Under the pieces are notes generated by a model, which was given only the letters and a program-made list of their open reading frames with translations, did no database searches and had not been told where the DNA came from. Positions 13,441-24,400 of a stretch of 64,000 nt of DNA are shown here, piece by piece. This DNA comes from Taeniopygia guttata (lineage: Eukaryota > Chordata > Aves > Passeriformes > Estrildidae), in NCBI RefSeq assembly GCF_048771995.1, contig NC_133036.1:19971001-20035000 (forward strand). Direction: 5' to 3'. A program made the position numbers and the translations under genes. The first letter of the stretch is position 1; each line of letters starts with the position of its first letter.

Positions 13441-13970
13441 AAAAGGAATAAAGAAATAAAGGGACGTGTCCCAGGGGCAGGGCTAAATAAGAGAGGGCAG
13501 TGTCCCGCGAGCAGAGATACGGGATAAAGAGAAGTGTCCCGGGCCCTAGGGCACGGACACGGCATGGAGGGCACTGTCCTTATGCTGAGAGCAGCGACAT
13601 GGGGTAGAGGGCGGTGTCCCGGGGCCGAGATCGGGATCCCGGGATAAAGGGCAGTGTCCCGGGAGCGGGGATGGAGGGCAGTGACCCGGGGCCAAGATCG
13701 GGATCCCGGGATAAAGGGCAGTGTCCCGGGAGCGGGGATGGAGGGCAGTGACCCGGGGCCAAGATCGGGATCCCGGGATAAAGGGCAGTGTCCCGGGGCA
13801 GGGATCGGGATCCCGGGATAAAGGACAGTGTTCCAGGAGCGGGGATGGAGGGCAGTGTCCTGGGGCCAAGATCGGGATCCCGGGATAAAGGGCAGTGTTC
13901 CAGGAGCGGGGATGGATAAAGGGCAGTGTTCCAGGAGCGGGGATGGAGGGCAGTGTCCCGACGCTGGGAG
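13440..13970 (+). repeat. GC-rich tandem repeat, about 67-bp unit
   Basis: The unit contains GATCGGGATCCCGGGATAAA then GGGCAGTGTCCCGGGAGCGG. Successive CGGGATCCCGGG blocks lie near 13633, 13700, 13767, 13808 and 13873, so spacing is 67, 67, 41 and 65. The upstream part to 13440 is degenerate. Open frames of 150-163 codons on the minus strand here are products of the repeat. Confidence 0.85.
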
Positions 13971-16187
13971 CAGGGACAAGGCTCAATTTCCCTGAAGTGC
14001 CAGGGATCCCATGCATTAGGGCTGTGGGACACACCAAGTGCAGCTCAGGCCTTTGGCATTTTTAGGTTCTTGGGGTTTGCTCTGAATTTCAGGGGGAAGA
14101 GGGAAGCCCAGACAGCTGTTGAGAAAAGCCATTTTGAGATGCTGGAGCTGGGGATTGTGTTTCAGGCTCTTTGCACCGCCCCAGTGCACAGCAGTTGGTG
14201 GGGAAGAGCAGAGGGGGCACCCGGGGCTGTCTGTGACCCTCCCCATGTGGGAATGCTCTGGGTTGGGCTTTGGGCTTCTGAGACTCCCACGGGACCATTT
14301 CAGCTGTTTCTGACTTTTCAGCAAACTTCACCGGGACTGTGTTTGCTGGATGTGTTTGCCTGGGGAGCTCTGTCCTGCTTTGTTCTGGTGACTTCACCCA
14401 GAGCAGTGGCTTTCCTTTTTTAATGAGGAATTAAAGAGTTCCAGAGATTTCTGACTGATTGTGGCATTGATGAAGGGGTTAACTGGATGAATTAAGAGAG
14501 TCCTTAAGGGAAGCAGGTGGGACAGCTCCTCACTGAGGATAAGTGGAAGGAGTTTCTGCTTTTCCCTTTTCCTTTAGGTCAGGCAGGAACAAAGTCAGGA
14601 AGGCGAGAGAGGTCAGCAAAGATCTGTGCATGCTTATTGCTCATAAAAGCTTTTTTTTTTGATATTGTTTTATTTTCCTTATTTTATGATGCATCCTGAA
14701 AGAATGTCTTTGTGGTTTTGTTTTCTGTTGTGTTTTTTTGTATGGAGATGATTCAGCCTAAATCTTCCACTGTGATCTGATCAGACTCTTATTAATTTCC
14801 TGGTAGGACTTCATGATTTGTGGTACACTAAGATTGTGAAATGGGAGGATTTCAATGAGAAGGATATCACCTTGATGATATATTTCATTCCAGAATGTTT
14901 GTGAAGTAAAGCCAACAGAGTTTTATTTCTTACTCTCTCCAACTTGAACCATTTATTAAAAAGGGGGAAAAAAGGGAGAATAGGTCAGAAAGGATGGTGA
15001 TTATTTATTTTCATCCTAACCTCTAATGTAGTAAGTGTAACTATTATTTCTAGCCAAATAAGAGAGTACATCACCATATTTACTGCCACCAGAGCATTTT
15101 CCCTGCATGTGACATATGATGGGGAGTGAAAAAATGCAAAATAAATGTGTAGAGGTGGATCTGTACCCTGAACTCTGAGCTCCAAAAACCAGTGAGGCCT
15201 CGCAGGCTGCAGTCAGCCCTGGCAGGGTGACAGTTCCTGTGCAGGGCAGGTGTCCCTGCCAGGCTGGCTGGGGATGTTCCAAGCCCTTGTGGCTGAAAGG
15301 AGGAAAGGAAGAATGCACTTCTGGAAGAAAAAGAGCTCAGAAATGATGATTTGATTTTTCCTCTAGAAACCAATCCTCTGTTTTCCCTGGATTTGCTGTT
15401 TTAGTAGCACTGGACTGCAATAGGATAATAAATCATAGAAATGTTCTTTCTTTCACTGACTGGTGTAAATTTGACTGGATAAGGGGACCTTACCTCACCT
15501 GCCCTACCTGGGATGTGCCTCTGTGTGCCTGGTGCTCACATTCAAACAGCTTTTCATTGCTGCTTTGATACATATCAAGGATTCTCATCACAAGCCACTG
15601 CTTCATAAAAAGTTCTAATGGGGTGGGAGTAAAAAAACCCTTTATTAAATGGCATGAACTTCTGGATCTGAATGTAATAAAATAATAATTTATGATGTAT
15701 TTTTAGGGATAAGAGATTCAAGTGCATATTAATTAAATGAATAATGAAAACCTTTGTGAGATTCTCTCCCACAAGTTGCTAGTAGCTGTTTAATCAAATT
15801 CTTTCTATGGAAAAATGCATTTCATTATAATGTAATTAGCACATCTATTGTGTTTTTAATACAACTTGTGCTCAAGTGTGTTTGATCTGGTGTTTGCTCA
15901 TGGCAATTAGCAGTGAAGGAATTTAACTTTTTTGCTTTATTCTGGGCTTTGTAAATTACAAGTGCCATATCTGGGAATAATGGATGTGATCTTTTGTAAA
16001 GTGCTAGATTCATCTTGGGAATATATTGGGGTAGTCATTATCAGCAGCAAAAAGAGAAGGTGGGGAGCTGTGCTGCCTAAAGCTGCACATGTAGGGGTGA
16101 CTTTATTTTCTGGCACCGATGTGTTTTGTTGTGTCTGTCCTGTGCCAGTCCTGAGGAAGGAAGCTGGAGGGTTTTGCACCCTGGGGT
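13971..16187. other. Noncoding DNA without recognised features
   Basis: Unique sequence between two minisatellites. The open frames of about 100-165 codons at 13926-14423 and 14016-14397 overlap on both strands and show no domains. Confidence 0.6.
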
Positions 16188-18622
16188 GTTCTGTGCAGGT
16201 TCTGTAGCCCAGGGTGTTCTGGGCAGGTTCTGTACGGGTACAGGTTTAGAGTCTGCACAGGTTTAGGTTCTGTCCAGGTTCTGTGCAGGTTCAGGTTCTG
16301 TACAGATACTGGTTCTGTACAAGTTCTGTGCAGGTTCAGTTTCTGAGCAGGTTCTGTAAAAATTCTGAGCAGGTTCTGTGCAGGTTCTGTACAGATGCTG
16401 GTTCTGTACAAGTTCTGAGCAGGTTCTATGCAGGTTTGGGTTCTGTGCCAGTTCTGTACAAGTTCTGTGCAGGTTCAGGCTCTGTGCAGGTTCTGTGCTG
16501 GTTCTGTGCAGGTTCTGTGCAGGTTCAGGTTCTGAGCATGTTCTGTACAGGTTTGGATTCTGTGCAGGTTCTATACTGGTACTGTACAGGTTTGGATTCT
16601 GAGCAGGTTCTGTACAGGTTTCGATTCTGTGCAGGTTCTGTGCAGGTTCTGTGCATGTTCTGTACAGGTTTGGATTCTGTGCAGGTTCTGAGCAGGTTCT
16701 GAGCAGGTTTGGGTTCTGAGCTGGTTCTGTGCAGGTTCAGGTTCTGTGCAGGCTCTGTGCAGGTTCAGGTTCTGTGCAGGTTCTGAGCAGGTTCTGAGCA
16801 GGTTCTGAGCCAGTTCTGTGCAGGTTCTGAGCAGGTTCTGTGCAGGTTTGGGTTCTGTGCAGGTTCTGTGCAGGTTCTGTGCAGGCTCTGAGCAGGCTCT
16901 GTGCAGGTTCAGGTTCTGTGCAGGCTCTGAGCAGGTTCTGAGCAGGTTCAGGTTCTGTGCAGGTTCTGTGCAGGCTCTGAGCAGGTTCTGTGCAGGTTCT
17001 GTGCAGGCTCTGAGCAGGCTCTGTGCAGGTTTGGGTTCTGTGCAGGTTCTGAGCAGGTTCTGTGCAGGTTTGGGTTCTGTGCAGGTTCTGTGCAGGTTCT
17101 GAGCAGGCTCTGTGCAGGTTCAGGTTCTGTGCAGGTTCTGAGCAGGTTCAGGTTCTGAGCAGGTTCTGTGCAGGCTCTGTGCAGGTTCTGTGCAGGTTTG
17201 GGTTCTGTGCAGGTTCTTTGCAGGTTCAGGTTCTGTGCAGGCTCTGTGCAGGTTCAGGTTCTGTGCAGGTTCTGAGCAGGTTCTGAGCAGGTTCTGAGCC
17301 AGTTCTGTGCAGGTTCTGAGCAGGTTCTGAGCAGGTTTGGGTTCTGTGCAGGTTCTGAGCAGGTTCTGAGCAGGTTCTGTGCAGGCTCTGTGCAGGTTCA
17401 GGTTCTGTGCAGGCTCTGTGCAGGTTCTGAGCAGGTTCTGAGCAGGTTCAGGTTCTGTGCAGGTTCTGTGCAGGCTCTGAGCAGGCTCTGTGCAGGTTTG
17501 GGTTCTGTGCAGGTTCTGTGCAGGTTCTGAGCAGGCTCTGTGCAGGTTCAGGTTCTGTGCAGGTTCTGAGCAGGTTCAGGTTCTGAGCAGGTTCTGTGCA
17601 GGCTCTGTGCAGGTTCTGTGCAGGTTTGGGTTCTGTGCAGGTTCTTTGCAGGTTCTGTGCAGGTTCTGAGCAGGCTCTGTGCAGGTTCAGGTTCTGTACA
17701 GGCTCTGTGCAGGTTCTGTACAGGTTTGGGTTCTGTGCAGGTTCTGAGCAGGTTTGGGTTCTATACAGGTTCTGTGCAGTTTCTGTGCAGGCTCTGAGCA
17801 GGTTCAGGTTCTGTGCAGGTTCTGAGCAGGTTCAGGTTCTGTGCAGGTTCTGAGCAGGTTCAGGTTCTGTGCAGGTTCTGAGCAGGTTCTGAGCAGGTTA
17901 TGAGCAGGTTCAGGCTCTGTGCAGGTTCTATACAGGTTCTGTGCAGGTTCTGTACAGGTTTGGGTTCTGAGCAGGTTCTGAGCAGGTTCTGTGCAGGTTC
18001 TGTGCAGGTTCAGGTTCTGTGCAGGTTCTGAGCAGGTTCTGAGCAGGTTCTGAGCCAGTTCTGTGCAGGTTCTGAGCAGGTTCTGAGCAGGTTTGGGTTC
18101 TGTGCAGGTTCTGAGCAGGTTCTGAGCAGGTTCTGTGCAGGCTCTGTGCAGGTTCAGGTTCTGTGCAGGCTCTGTGCAGGTTCTGAGCAGGTTCTGTGCA
18201 GGTTTGGGTTCTGTGCAGGTTCTGAGCAGGTTCTGAGCAGGTTCTGTACAGGTTTGGGTTCTGTGCAGGTTCTGTGCAGGTTCTGTGCAGGTTCTGTACA
18301 GGTTTGGGTTCTGAGCAGGTTCTGAGCAGGTTCTGTACAGGTTCTGAGCAGGTTCTGAGCAGGTTCTGAGCAGGTTCTGTACAGGTTCTGTGCAGGTTCT
18401 GTGCAGGTTCTGAGCAGGTTCAGGTTCTGAGCAGGTTCTGTGCAGGCTCTGTGCAGGTTCAGGCTCTGTGCAGGTTCTGTGCAGGTTCTGTGCAGGCTCT
18501 GTGCAGGTTCTGTGCAGGTTCAGGCTCTGTGCAGGTTCTATACAGGTTCTGTGCAGGCTCTGTGCAGGTTCTGTGCAGGCTCTGAGCAGGTTCAGGTTCT
18601 GTACTGGTTCTGAGCAGGTTCT
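16188..18622 (+). repeat. Minisatellite, 11-bp unit CAGGTTCTGTG with 17-bp variants
   Basis: About 2.4 kb of CAGGTTCTGTG / CAGGTTCTGAG, interspersed with 17-bp forms (CAGGTTCAGGTTCTGTG, CAGGTTTGGGTTCTGTG). Longer blocks are themselves duplicated: about 150 bp around 17071-17220 recurs at 17500-17648, including the rare GGTTCTTTGC variant, and about 200 bp around 17250-17440 recurs at 18008-18198. Open frames such as the 139-codon one at 16283-16702 come from the repeat. Confidence 0.95.
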
Positions 18623-18838
18623 GCAGCAGCAGAGCCCCAGGGCTCAGCCTCCCAGCTGCACTGCTGGCTCCTCTGTGCCGCAGCCGTGCAGGAGCAGGAC
18701 GAGCTGCCTGTGCAGAACGTTCCCTGGGAGCAGTGCCCAGGCTGGGCTCACCTGGAGCGTCTCCATGGCTGGGTGCACTGTGCCATAGAGCCTGATATTG
18801 TCTCCTGAGAAACCCGTTAATGTACAGAAAATCCAAAC

Positions 18839-18882
18839 TTGGCTTTTATGTAGTAAAAGATTGGCTTTTATGTAGTAAAAAA
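18839..18882. repeat. 22-bp tandem duplication
   Basis: TTGGCTTTTATGTAGTAAAA occurs twice in a row with period 22, just beyond the end of the 11-bp array and downstream of CDH5. Confidence 0.85.
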
Positions 18883-19547
18883 CAACATAATACAGTACAG
18901 GAATATAAAAAGAAGCCATCCAGTGCAAACATCATAAACATTGGAAATGGATACAGTGTTCCTTAAAATAACTTTAAAAAAATTAGGATTAAAAACAGCA
19001 ATTCCAGGCAATAGAATCTGGCTGATACCTACCAAAATACTTGACTTACTGCACTAAATAATCTTATAACTAACTTTACCTGCTGATAGCCAATACCACA
19101 GGTACTGACAAAATCCTTAAACTGTAAGTATTATTAGTTAGCATTCCTTATAATACACAAATAAGTGGAACCCCTAGAGCACATACTGCTGCTGGATTAA
19201 GCAAAACAGAATGAGCCCATTCAAAATAAAACCAAGGCTGTCACCCTAAAACGTATTTTTAAAAAACAAAGAATAGGATCTAAGGCTGATTTGACCAATG
19301 GACAGAATTCTCCTCAGTTTTCCTTTAGTTTGTATTTGAAAATTTGAGTGATTACATTGTTGATGTATTAGTGTCCAGCCAAATATTGCATCGGACAACT
19401 TTTTACAGCAGTGAGGAACAGTGTGAGACCATTATTGTGCATTGTTATTTCCTGCCAAGAAAACATTCTGGGGGAAGGGAATGTGAATTGGAGATGATGT
19501 GAACAAGTAAAAAGCAAATTTGAGAGGTTCCACTATACTTGTTTAAG

Positions 19548-19574
19548 AAAAAAAAAAAAAAAAAAAAAAAAAAA
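19548..19574. repeat. Poly-A tract (27)
   Basis: 27 consecutive A on the plus strand, about 1.4 kb beyond the CDH5 stop codon. No retroposon body is recognised upstream. Confidence 0.9.
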
Positions 19575-20049
19575 GATTTAGCATTATTTGGTTAGCTACC
19601 AGATTTAAATAATCAAATCAACTAAACTAATACATACAGCTCCAGCACAGATCCTGCACAGTGGAGGATCTGTGTAGCAGGGCTCTGTTCCTGTTGGAGG
19701 CAACAGGACTCTGCACTGCTGGAAGCCAGAGACAGGCCATGGTCCCAAGGGACCCACTTTTCCCAAAATGTTTTTGGCTGGGTCCCTTCCAGTGTGGGAA
19801 GTTTCATTCTGGTCATTCTGTGGCTCTTCACCAGGTGGGAAACTGAACACAGTCCCTTTCCAGGGATGTGGTGGCTGCAGCTCCAAACCATCCTTACATT
19901 TGTGGTGCTTTTATGCAGCCCAGCGTGTGGGAGTGTAGCAGTTTGGGAGTCTACAGTATTTTCCTAGGTGGAAAATACTCCTTTTACAGTACCTGCTTAG
20001 AAAAAAAGCACAACAATTTCACAGTAATGAGACCCTTCATTTTTTGTCC

Positions 20050-20992
20050 CTGAAAAATGCTCTTGCTTTAATAATGCTGAATAAACCCCCTATTCAACCT
20101 CTTTAGAAATGTAGAGAGACCTGTATTTCCATCTAGAGAGATTTACAGTGTTGGAGTCTTGACGTTCCTCTGATCTCCACATTTCCTGCCCTGCAGGATA
20201 CGTTCCATTGAGTAGCAGTGAGATCCTATTTACAGAGTGAAAAAACAATTTTGCTGCTAGCTAGAGCAAATTCTAGCACGCCAGAAATGTGCCCGAAATT
20301 GTCATTAGGCTGCTAAAAATGACAGATGAAACCAGATTGTGTGTCTAAAAATCCTGTCTAATTTTATCTTGACTAACTAATAGATGTAGTAGAAGGCTAT
20401 AAAGCAAAAATAATTAATAGAAGGGAAAGAAAGAAAAAGTAATGCTTCTTTTTGAGAGTGATGGAATAATTTCTAATACTAAATGATAGACCATATGTTC
20501 CTCCTCTCTTCTGCTGGATGAGCATAAGTGTGGAATGTCAATAAAGATGTTGCAAGAGGGGCAGGCAGAGCAGCCAGCTGGAGATACAGGAGGTTAAAAC
20601 ATCCCTTCCCAATGCCACTGAGCCCCTCTCTCCCAGCAGAGGGTGACCTTGGATGCATGTGGATGGAAACAGCACAGGAGGAGAGGCTGAGGGAGAAACT
20701 GGGACAAAACCAGGAGAAGTGGGGAAGACGGGGATAGGAGGTGTGCTCTGGAAGACTTGAGCAGATCAGTGAGCAGGAATTTTGGGGCAAAAAATGAATG
20801 TTAGCAAGGACAGTATTGCTGGGGGAAGTTAATATAGGTGATCTCTGTGTGTCTGTTTGACCCTACTGCAGGCTTTCTCCATGCCTGTTTGAAATCCTAC
20901 TACGGCCTGAGGGAAGAGCTGTGAGTTCCTCTTCGGCAGTCTCTTGGTGTCTGTCTGTGGTGGGAGAGACAAAACTCATGGCTAGTTTGAGC
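20050..20992 (-). other. CDH5: Probable CDH5 3' UTR with candidate poly(A) signal
   Basis: Noncoding sequence after the CDH5 stop. I find no AATAAA on the minus strand in the first 900 nt. The first usable hexamer is ATTAAA at 20072-20067, about 920 nt after the stop. It is followed about 50 nt downstream by a T/G-rich tract (TTGTTGTGCTTTTTTTC, near 20018-20002), as expected of a cleavage site. The end is an inference; longer forms are possible. Confidence 0.4.
20067..20072 (-). terminator. CDH5: Candidate CDH5 polyadenylation hexamer ATTAAA
   Basis: ATTAAA on the minus strand, with a downstream GU/U-rich tract. It is the first common poly(A) hexamer after the stop codon. There is no transcript support. 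Confidence 0.4.
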
Positions 20993-21486
20993 TTAATACA
21001 CAAAATCTTCACTTGGTTCTGAGCCATACAGCTCAGCTAACATCTTGAACCTGGGTCCCCAGTCATTGAGAAAGTCGTAGTCAATGTCTGAGTCTGAGGA
21101 GCCCGAGCCCAGAGAGCTGAGGGACTCCGCGATGGACTCGGCGCCTTCGTAGCCGTAGATGTGCAGGGTGTCGTAGGGCAGCAAATCCCTGTCGTTGTCA
21201 GCCTCGTCCTTCTTCACCTCAATCATCATCTCCATGCCCCCAGCCCCAGGGGGGACGTTCCCAGGAGGTTTCTGGACCTGTGCATAGGGAGAGGGAGCGG
21301 CCTCTGCCTTGAGGCCGTTCTTGCGCACGGAGTTGAGCACGGACACGTCGTAGCTGGTGGTGTCCATCTCGCCCCCGCCCTCCTCGTCGTAGGTGACCAG
21401 CTGCTCATGGATCTCTGCCACGCTCCTCCCAAGCCCGCTCAGGTCCTTCTTGTGCCTCTTTCTCAGCAGAATCAGCAACGCAATTA
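20993..21486 (-). CDS. CDH5: CDH5 last coding exon: end of membrane helix and cytoplasmic tail
   Basis: Residues 609-772 and TAA at 20995-20993. Acceptor is TTCCTTTGCAG. It completes the helix (VIALLILL), then a basic stop-transfer RKRHKK. The juxtamembrane p120-catenin site is present with Y641-DEE (an endocytic signal in human VE-cadherin) and Y654 in TTSYDVSVL, which I equate with human Y658. Y676 in SPYAQV corresponds to human Y685. The beta-catenin-binding end has YDTLHIYGYEG, an acidic serine cluster (SSDSDIDYD), then FLNDWGPRFKMLAELYG. The final residues (SEPSEDFVY) diverge from human. This is the most conserved part and identifies the gene. Confidence 0.98.
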
Positions 21487-24400
21487 CTGCAAAGGAAACT
21501 TAGATGAGCATGTGTGAATAGAGAAGTAACACACTAAAACAAATTGCATTTAAGATACGTAACATAATCTGAAGTGCTTGTTGGTTTTTTTTTTTCCTGG
21601 AGTGTTTTTTAGCATATATTTATTTAAAAAATAGTTAAAATTTCTATTTAACTGTAGGATTAGGTGAAGGAGTTCAGTCTGGACTGTCTGGAGTCTCCCT
21701 GACTCTTGAGTTGGAATCACAAGTACAAACGTATGGTGTCACAAGGTCATAGAATAAACTACTGCCTTGAACTCTTAATGCCAACTTACGTGGTACTTGT
21801 AAGACAGGCCAATTCTCAGGCAAGGAAAAGGTACTCAGCCTTTTCTGATAGATTTCAAATGCAGCAAATAGGTACTGGTCTGCTGATTTGTTACAAATGT
21901 ATTTATGTTCACTGTACTGCTTCAAGGGTTTCCAGACTGGTTGTGCCATAGGAACCAGAAATCCTGTTGTTATTGCTCCAGCCCAGATTTCTTGTTTTAT
22001 AGCTGTGTATGCGGCTGGTACCAGTAAATCAAGTATATTATACATGTGTGCAATAGCCTGTCTAGAGGAGCAGCTTTACAGCTGAAGCTTTCTAACAGGC
22101 CAGAGAGTAAGAGCACGTGAGATGAATGAAATAGCTACAACATTTCTAGCTTTGTGACCATTTCATACCCACAAAGCTTTTGTAGATCTCACCTAAAGAA
22201 GCAAAACAATCCTCACGCTGTAGTGCAGAGAACATTCCAAAAGTCAGATACTCACCAATGATTGTGAAGATGCAGATAAAAATTGCCACCAGTGCTTGTA
22301 TGCTGACGCCAACCTGCTTTGCCCTCTCCTCACAGAAGGTGAAGTTGCCTTTCTCGTTGCACTTGCAGACACTGATGACCAGGGTGTTGGTGCTGGTGAG
22401 GTCAGGGTCGCCGTTGTCTGAGATGAGGACAGGCAGGTAGTGGAATTTGGCCAGTTCCCGATTGAACTGTCCATATTTGACAGTGATGTTAGCCGTGTTG
22501 TCTGGAAGAAGTAAGGACACTCCATTAGGTGATAATCTCTACTAGAAGTAAGGACACTCCATTAGGTGATAATCTCCACCAGACTGTCCTCACAGATTAT
22601 CAGTCAGCTGGTGCCTCTTCCCCTTAGACAGCGCCAGCCTTTCGGGAAACAGTGAAACTTTAGTTTCATTAAACATATTTTTTTTGCCCCAGTATGTTCA
22701 GCCTTTAAAAATAGTTACTTAGCTCAGCTAGACCAACCACAGGTCAGTGCTACAGCTTTTCTTCCCTGAGGCCTGGGGTCCTGCAGCTGAGGAAGGGATT
22801 GCAGGGATACACTACCGTAGTTCTCAATCAGGGAGAAGTTGCTGTCTTCTGTGGCCAGTGAGTATCTGAAGAAACCTCTGGGTGATGTTTCATCCTTGTC
22901 AACAGCTGAAATCCTGACAATCACCTGGAGGATGGAAGAGGTCACAGTTTTCAGTGCATATTGCCTCCACTGATAAAGCATGTGGAGTATTTGAACTGGA
23001 CTGCGTAACCTTTCGTTTCAGGGCAGGACACAGACATCTCAGGATAACTCCTCTTCAAGTTTTTTTCAGGTGAGAAATTTCTTTGTGGGTTTTCAAAAAG
23101 ACCAGTTTTGCCTCTTCAAATTTTGCATAACGAAAGCACAAAAAAGCCTCACTTTAAAAAACATATGGCTTGTTGAAGTGTCTAAGATGGTGTCTTCCGA
23201 AGTCCTCAGCCTACTCTGAGGTGTGACTGTCATTCTTGGAATGACATTGAAACTGCCATGCTTGAAGGACATGCTTGGGTTTTGAAATCTTCAGCCTGAT
23301 GTCCATTAGGTGTATAAAATACAAAAAATGTGTCTGGTTATATCCCAAAGGTATTTTAAAAATTAAGCTGAAGGTGAAATTAATACCTTGCATATTCTAT
23401 CAGATAGTCCAGGCAGTGACAAAATGTCCTGGTTCTGGCCAGGAAAGAGTTAATGTTTTTCCCAGTAGCTGGGAGGGGAAAGGAACTCTCTTCCTGGAGA
23501 AGGAGTTCCTTCTGTTTGATCAGGTGTGGTGGGATAATGCTGGTGCTGAGCCAGAGGGAGCACGTTGGGTGGTGTAGCTGCTCTGCACTCTCTCTATTTT
23601 TTTCTATATATACATTTCTGTTATTTATATTGTTGCTATTACTGTTTATTTTCTTATCTCATTGCTATTTCCAGGAAATTATCTCAGCCCACAAAAATTT
23701 CCTTTTTGTGCTCCTCTCCATCCTGCTGCAGGGGAAAAGAGGGTGAGTGAGTGGCCTGTGGTTTCGGGTGTCCCACTGTTCAGTGGGAACACTAAACTGG
23801 GGAGTACCTCCCCTAAACCATGACACAAAGTCTCTTAATCAAACAAATATCACAGTACAGGCTGAATGCTTGTGTCTGAGGCCAAACACATAAATCCAAA
23901 ATACCAACATTGTGCCAAGTAGTAACAATTTCTATGTGTAGATCCATGGACTTTATGACTACAAAATAATGTTCAATGCAGCAGTGTTTCTTTTACTAGT
24001 TGGAAGTAGTTTCCTCCTCAGTATCACATTCAAGTATCTGTGTGATAGAACTGAGCTGCTAATTCTTGCTGTGCAAAACTTGACTGTCCTTCATGGCTCA
24101 ACTGTTAATACACAGATGTGAGAGCCTGGGGGGAGAGGAGCAGTGCAGCCCATGTGTACAAGCAGATAAAAGTCAATTTTCCAGCAGTGCAATATCCTTA
24201 AGAAATATTCCTGACCACTGATGTTTTGGAAATCAATGAAATGATTGGGTGTTTTGGCATGAAAACTGAGACTCGCTTTTATTAAAAGACATCTTTCACT
24301 TGAGCTGACAAGCAGTAATTCAGGTTTCGGATAAAGTTCTCCCTGTCTCACCTTCCCAGGTGCTGCATTTTCACACACTCGGGGTTCCTCAGGAGAAACA

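Larger units (their letters stand above)
18623..20049. other. Noncoding DNA downstream of CDH5
   Basis: Holds the 22-bp duplication and the poly-A tract. It could include a longer CDH5 3' UTR, but I see no AATAAA on the minus strand. Confidence 0.5.

Noticed and set aside
12483-13979. 498-codon open frame on the minus strand (and 218-299-codon frames on both strands) as protein genes
   Set aside because: They read through an 11-bp minisatellite with no stop in any phase. All frames are open at once, and there is no promoter, splice context or domain.
12478-18622. CRISPR-like array
   Set aside because: Units are 11-67 bp and contiguous with no unique spacers, and the genome is vertebrate.
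16283-18836. Repeated Phe-Cys-Ala-Gly-Ser open frames
   Set aside because: Direct translation of the CAGGTTCTGTG minisatellite.
1-20000. BEAN1 exons, expected on this side of CDH5 by mammalian synteny
   Set aside because: No segment resembles the BEAN1 protein on either strand.
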